Positions 60,479 to 64,000 of a stretch of DNA of 64,000 bases are shown piece by piece. How positions within the stretch are numbered: position 1 is the first letter of the stretch; every line of letters starts with the position of its first letter. The notes beneath the pieces were generated by a model, which was given only the letters and a program-made list of their open reading frames with translations, had not been told where the DNA came from and did not search any database. Origin of the DNA: UBA1858 sp045105615. GTDB taxonomy: Bacteria; Pseudomonadota; Gammaproteobacteria; UBA4575. The stretch is taken from assembly GCA_045105615.1 (NCBI GenBank), contig JBGCDS010000008.1, positions 1 through 64,000 on the forward strand. The letters are read 5' to 3'. The position numbers were made by a program, and so were the translations under genes.

Positions 60479-62554
60479 ATGGATCAAATATTGAAAATTT
60501 TGGTGATAGACCAAAACGCAAACAATGCCGACAATATTGTGAGAACAATTAAATCGTCAGGTTTCGCAGTGCGTGAAACGATTGTTTCATCAAAAGAGCA
60601 ATTCGAAGAGGTCAAGAACTTAGAAGTTAGCCCACATATCATCATTCAAGCTAACAATGTTGACGAGCTAAGCATTCAAGATGCTCGCGCCTATTTCAAA
60701 ACTAATGATCATGAAACACCTATTGTTGCCCTTAGCGAAGATGCACACAACCATCAAGCACAACTATACATTGATGGCGCTAATATAGTTTTACCCTATG
60801 ATGATCAAGAACAATTAAAGCAAACCACTTCACGCTTTGCACAGACCGAATTCTACATTCAAGATTTAAAAGTACAAGCTGATAACTATAAAGATCTAGA
60901 CCAGCGCTACAACAAAATACTTGACACTTCTCGTGACGCAATTTGCTATATCCATGAAGGTTTACATGCATATGCTAACGCTTCTTATCTAGAATTATTT
61001 GATATCGATGGTGCCGAAGATGCGAGCATACTATCAATCTTAGAATTGGTTTCACCTGATGACCAGGACGCTCTAAAATCCATCCTTAAAGATGTTAATA
61101 AAAACCACACCTCTGGAACTGCCAGTTTAAACTTCAAATCTGATGAAGAGTATTTACATACAGAGATTGAATATAACCCTGTGCTAGTTGAAGGCGAGAC
61201 CTGCGTACAATTTGTATTGCACATGCAAACAAATGAATCAAAAGAATTACAAGAACAACTCAGCTATATTAGCGAACGCGACCATGAAACCGGCTTCTTC
61301 CATAGAAAATCACTGACAGATAAAATCCAAGAAGCTATCGAAGCTGCACAGTCTGGAGAGACGCCATCAACTTATATCCAAATAGACATTGCTAATATTG
61401 ACACTATCAAAGATCAATTTGGTATCAGTGCAATTGATAAACTAGGTGCACATATAGCAGATGCTCTAAAACAAGTGTGCACTAAAGAGGATGCGCTTGG
61501 GAAAATTAATGACGAATCATTTGGCATACTGACCTTCGAGAACAATGAAGACAAACTAGTCGCATTAGGTGCACGCCTTAGAGATGCGATCGACAACAAC
61601 CCTGTCACAGTCAACAGTTTGAAGATTTCTCCAGAGCTATACATTGGCGCCACAGCACTTGATCCAAGCTTAAAAGAAGTTGCCGACGCATTATCTGCTG
61701 CAAAATCAGCATGTGACTATGCTTGGGAAAACGAAATACAAGAACTTTATATTTTTGCCAAGGAATCACGCAGCCTGACAGGAACCCTGCTTGATCAAAA
61801 ATGGACACAAGAGTTACAAGATGCAATTCGTGAGAACAGATTATTATTATTATTCCAGCCCGTTGTTAGCATTACAGGAAAAACTGAAGACCGTTACCAA
61901 GTCTATACTCAACTAGTCAGCAAAGAAGGTGCAAAAATCTCTGTCGCCGAACTACTTCCAAGTATTGAGCGATCTGGCGTATCTGCAATGCTTGATCGCT
62001 GGGTTGTCACCACCGCAATCAAGAAACTTGCTGAGCATGGCGAGACAAGCCCTGACTCTCAATTTTTCATCAAATTAACTACTGGCGCACTAAATGATCA
62101 ACAATTCACGCCATGGTTAGAAAAACAATGCAAAAGCCATAATGTTGATCCATTTAGGCTGGTATTTGACATGCGTGAAGAAAGTATTGTGAGTCATTTA
62201 AAAGATGCACGTGAATTTGCAACACGGTTAAAACAACTTGGTTGCCAAATCGCAATTGATGCCTTTGGTATCAGTCAAGAACCAGAAAAAATTCTATCAA
62301 TGATTCCTGCCAGCTACTTAAAACTAAGTTTCCAGCTTATGGCGAGCCTTAAGAATGGCGACAAAGAACGTATCGAAGACATCAAACATATCTGCGAACA
62401 GGCGAAACAGAAAAATACTATGACTATCGCACCATTTGTAGAATCAGCTGAAGCACTATCTCAAATTTGGTCAATCAATATTGATTTTGTCAGCGGAGAC
62501 TTTTTCCGCGAACCTAATGAGAATTTAGGCTACGATTTCTCTAGTGCTGCTTAA
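60479..62554 (+). CDS. fimX: FimX-type c-di-GMP effector (REC-PAS-GGDEF-EAL, degenerate)
   Basis: The 691-residue protein (the length I recall for Pseudomonas FimX) has a REC-like domain (1-125), a PAS domain (about 140-250), GGDEF (265-430) and EAL (440-691) domains. The active sites are degraded: the GGDEF position reads INDES (343-347), EAL reads TQL (478-480), and the DDFG-type loop reads DAFGISQ (594-600). It should therefore bind rather than make or cleave c-di-GMP and act at the pole in type IV pilus assembly, with FimV encoded in this window. It lies 33 bp after the PilZ-like gene. Confidence 0.88.
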   Translation: MDQILKILVIDQNANNADNIVRTIKSSGFAVRETIVSSKEQFEEVKNLEVSPHIIIQANNVDELSIQDARAYFKTNDHETPIVALSEDAHNHQAQLYIDGANIVLPYDDQEQLKQTTSRFAQTEFYIQDLKVQADNYKDLDQRYNKILDTSRDAICYIHEGLHAYANASYLELFDIDGAEDASILSILELVSPDDQDALKSILKDVNKNHTSGTASLNFKSDEEYLHTEIEYNPVLVEGETCVQFVLHMQTNESKELQEQLSYISERDHETGFFHRKSLTDKIQEAIEAAQSGETPSTYIQIDIANIDTIKDQFGISAIDKLGAHIADALKQVCTKEDALGKINDESFGILTFENNEDKLVALGARLRDAIDNNPVTVNSLKISPELYIGATALDPSLKEVADALSAAKSACDYAWENEIQELYIFAKESRSLTGTLLDQKWTQELQDAIRENRLLLLFQPVVSITGKTEDRYQVYTQLVSKEGAKISVAELLPSIERSGVSAMLDRWVVTTAIKKLAEHGETSPDSQFFIKLTTGALNDQQFTPWLEKQCKSHNVDPFRLVFDMREESIVSHLKDAREFATRLKQLGCQIAIDAFGISQEPEKILSMIPASYLKLSFQLMASLKNGDKERIEDIKHICEQAKQKNTMTIAPFVESAEALSQIWSINIDFVSGDFFREPNENLGYDFSSAA

Positions 62555-62557
62555 GTA

Positions 62558-63442
62558 TTAACTATTTTCTAATGCTGCAATACGCAGCTCAAGTGGTGGA
62601 TGCGACATAAGTAACTTCTGCAATCCCCCTTTCACTGCCCCCGATATCCCAAATGCAGCTAGCTCACCAGGTAAATTGTCAGGCTCATGAGCCGACTGTA
62701 ATCTTCGCAGCGCAGCAATCATATTTTGCTTACCGGCAAGCTCGGCACCTCCTATATCAGCACGATACTCTCTTCGACGCGAAAACCATTTAGCAACAAT
62801 AGCAGCTAATACACCCAACACCATTTCAGCAACAATACTGCCTATCCAGTAACCTGGGCCTATACCGCGTTCAATTTTAAATACTGCACGATCAATCAAC
62901 ATGCCGATTATGCGTGAAAATAATATAACAAAAGTATTCAATACGCCTTGCAGTAAACCCATTGTGACCATGTCACCGTTCGCCACATGACTTACCTCAT
63001 GACCCAATACCGCTTCCACTTCATTTTGTGACATTGATTGCATCAAACCAGTGCTAACAGCAACTAAGGCATCGTTCTTATTCATGCCAGTGGCAAATGC
63101 ATTTGGTTGCGGTGACTCAAACACACCCACTTCAGGCATTCCGATACCAGCCTGTTCAGCTTGCCTACTTACCGTTTCTATCAACCAGCGCTCAGTGTCA
63201 TTTTTCGGAGATTCAATGATCTGAACGCCCATACTTCTCTTCGCCATCCATTTAGATATCGCCAAAGAAATAAATGAACCACCAAAACCCATCACCAAGG
63301 CCATAATTAATAAACCATTAACTTGACCAGCCATTCCCTGTTGAGCCAACCATGCATCCACACCAAGCACACGAGATGAAACACTGAGCACAGCTAATAC
63401 GCCAAAGTTCGCAACTAAAAATAATCCAATACGAGAAAACAT
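62558..63442 (-). CDS. htpX: protease HtpX (M48 membrane metalloprotease)
   Basis: The 294-residue protein has two N-terminal TMs (3-22, 42-62), the zinc motif HEVSH (His148-Glu149, His152), two further TMs (about 160-210) and the conserved FSRRREYRADIGGAEL segment with the third ligand. It degrades misfolded inner-membrane proteins alongside FtsH. A GAGG SD lies 6 nt before the ATG. Its stop is 3 bp from the convergent fimX stop. Confidence 0.96.
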   Translation of the reverse strand: MFSRIGLFLVANFGVLAVLSVSSRVLGVDAWLAQQGMAGQVNGLLIMALVMGFGGSFISLAISKWMAKRSMGVQIIESPKNDTERWLIETVSRQAEQAGIGMPEVGVFESPQPNAFATGMNKNDALVAVSTGLMQSMSQNEVEAVLGHEVSHVANGDMVTMGLLQGVLNTFVILFSRIIGMLIDRAVFKIERGIGPGYWIGSIVAEMVLGVLAAIVAKWFSRRREYRADIGGAELAGKQNMIAALRRLQSAHEPDNLPGELAAFGISGAVKGGLQKLLMSHPPLELRIAALENS

Positions 63443-63538
63443 GATTACCTCTTATTCAATGAGTAATGATATAACAGCACTAACAAATATAAATACAACA
63501 ATATTTTATGACAAAATTATCTTCAATCGTTCACTCAG

Positions 63539-64000
63539 TTAATCAGAAGAGAAATCCACCTCTAAGCGGTCAACAATTCGATAGCCTCTAGGCAACTTAA
63601 GGCCACGTCTTCCACGCTCTCCAGCATACTCATCAACTTCACTACCTTTCATGGTTTTATGCTTCTTGCCACAGTATAGCGTGAGTGGCTCACCATCCTG
63701 CACAAGGCAAACGTGATCTACTTTCTCTTCACCTGCTTTAAGCTTAGCACTAGGTATATTGATAAATTTAATGCCCTTGCCTTTAGACATTAATGGGAAC
63801 TCAGAAAGCTCGGTTACTAGCATATATCCTTCTGAACCGACCGCAACAATCCAATCATCTTCATGAGAACGCACCAACACTGGAGGCAATACTTTTGCAT
63901 CGCCAGGTACATTCAAAATACGTTTACCAGCCTTATTACGTGAATGCAGATCTTCTAATTTACAAACAAATCCATAGCCAAAGTCCGTGGCAAGAAAGTA
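63539..64000 (-). CDS. parC: DNA topoisomerase IV subunit A, C-terminal part (partial)
   Basis: The frame is open from the window edge to a TAA at 63539 and encodes the last 153 residues or so. The sequence FLATDFGYGFVCK, SRNKAGKRIL, VLPPVLV and GRRGLKLPRGYRIVDRLEVD is the C-terminal beta-pinwheel of ParC, not GyrA. The catalytic part lies outside. It is read toward htpX with a 96-bp AT-rich gap and no clear terminator. Confidence 0.93.
   Translation of the reverse strand, partial: YFLATDFGYGFVCKLEDLHSRNKAGKRILNVPGDAKVLPPVLVRSHEDDWIVAVGSEGYMLVTELSEFPLMSKGKGIKFINIPSAKLKAGEEKVDHVCLVQDGEPLTLYCGKKHKTMKGSEVDEYAGERGRRGLKLPRGYRIVDRLEVDFSSD

Overview
This window is chromosomal DNA of a gammaproteobacterium. 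It is AT-leaning by eye (GC not computed) and tightly packed, with no intergenic stretch over about 300 bases. I see no insertion sequence, prophage, CRISPR array or rRNA. The evidence for the assignment is gene content and order. One block (about 5.2-27.4 kb) holds dnaQ, rnhA, a methyltransferase, a Yej/Npp-type peptide ABC transporter, fabI, ppiD, tRNA-Asp, tRNA-Val, hupB, lon, clpX, clpP and tig. As far as I recall, this matches the order in Pseudomonas. A second block (36.0-52.2 kb) is the classic purF-cvpA-dedD-folC-accD-trpABF-truA-fimV-asd-leuBDC run. FimV, FimX, EpmA/EpmB/EF-P, LpxH and PpiD also fit a gram-negative gammaproteobacterium with polar type IV pili. The genus cannot be named from this sequence alone.

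Layout. 0-2.4 kb: tail of a probable YcbB-type L,D-transpeptidase, a Tat-exported DUF882/YcbK peptidase-like protein, a small membrane ORF and a DUF3179 protein. 2.5-7.1 kb: rnfH, ratA, a Na+-dependent transporter, smpB, dnaQ, rnhA and a methyltransferase. 7.1-10.4 kb: a Hanks-type Ser/Thr kinase, a PP2C phosphatase and a double-FHA protein, forming a self-contained phospho-signalling cassette inside otherwise conserved synteny. 10.4-16.6 kb: peptide ABC importer. 16.7-27.6 kb: fabI, a dicarboxylate-type symporter, ppiD, tRNAs, HU and the Lon/ClpXP/trigger-factor protein quality control group. 27.7-31.2 kb: CPBP protease, secreted CHAP amidase, a membrane-anchored unknown, an HDOD protein and tRNAs His, Arg and Pro. 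31.4-36.0 kb: cyclophilin, lpxH, a ferritin-like DUF455 protein, glycerate kinase, and an overlapping pair of a secreted transglutaminase-like unknown and a YkuD protein. 36.0-54.3 kb: the long minus-strand biosynthetic run (purine, folate, fatty acid, Trp, Leu, Asp-family, chorismate). 54.4-58.5 kb: SCO1-like protein, Psd and the EF-P lysylation genes. 58.6-62.6 kb: a PilZ-like protein and FimX. 62.6-64 kb: htpX and the C-terminal end of parC.

Working together: Tig, ClpP, ClpX, Lon, HU and PpiD form a folding and proteolysis neighbourhood, and lon has a convincing sigma32-type promoter. FimV and FimX point to polar, c-di-GMP-dependent type IV pilus function. The kinase-phosphatase-FHA trio is the best candidate for an under-described system. 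Next are the YkuD/transglutaminase-like pair and the CHAP/unknown/HDOD neighbourhood. Start codons were moved from the longest possible ORF where a Shine-Dalgarno (SD) sequence, signal peptide or family alignment argued for it. Residue positions were counted by hand.
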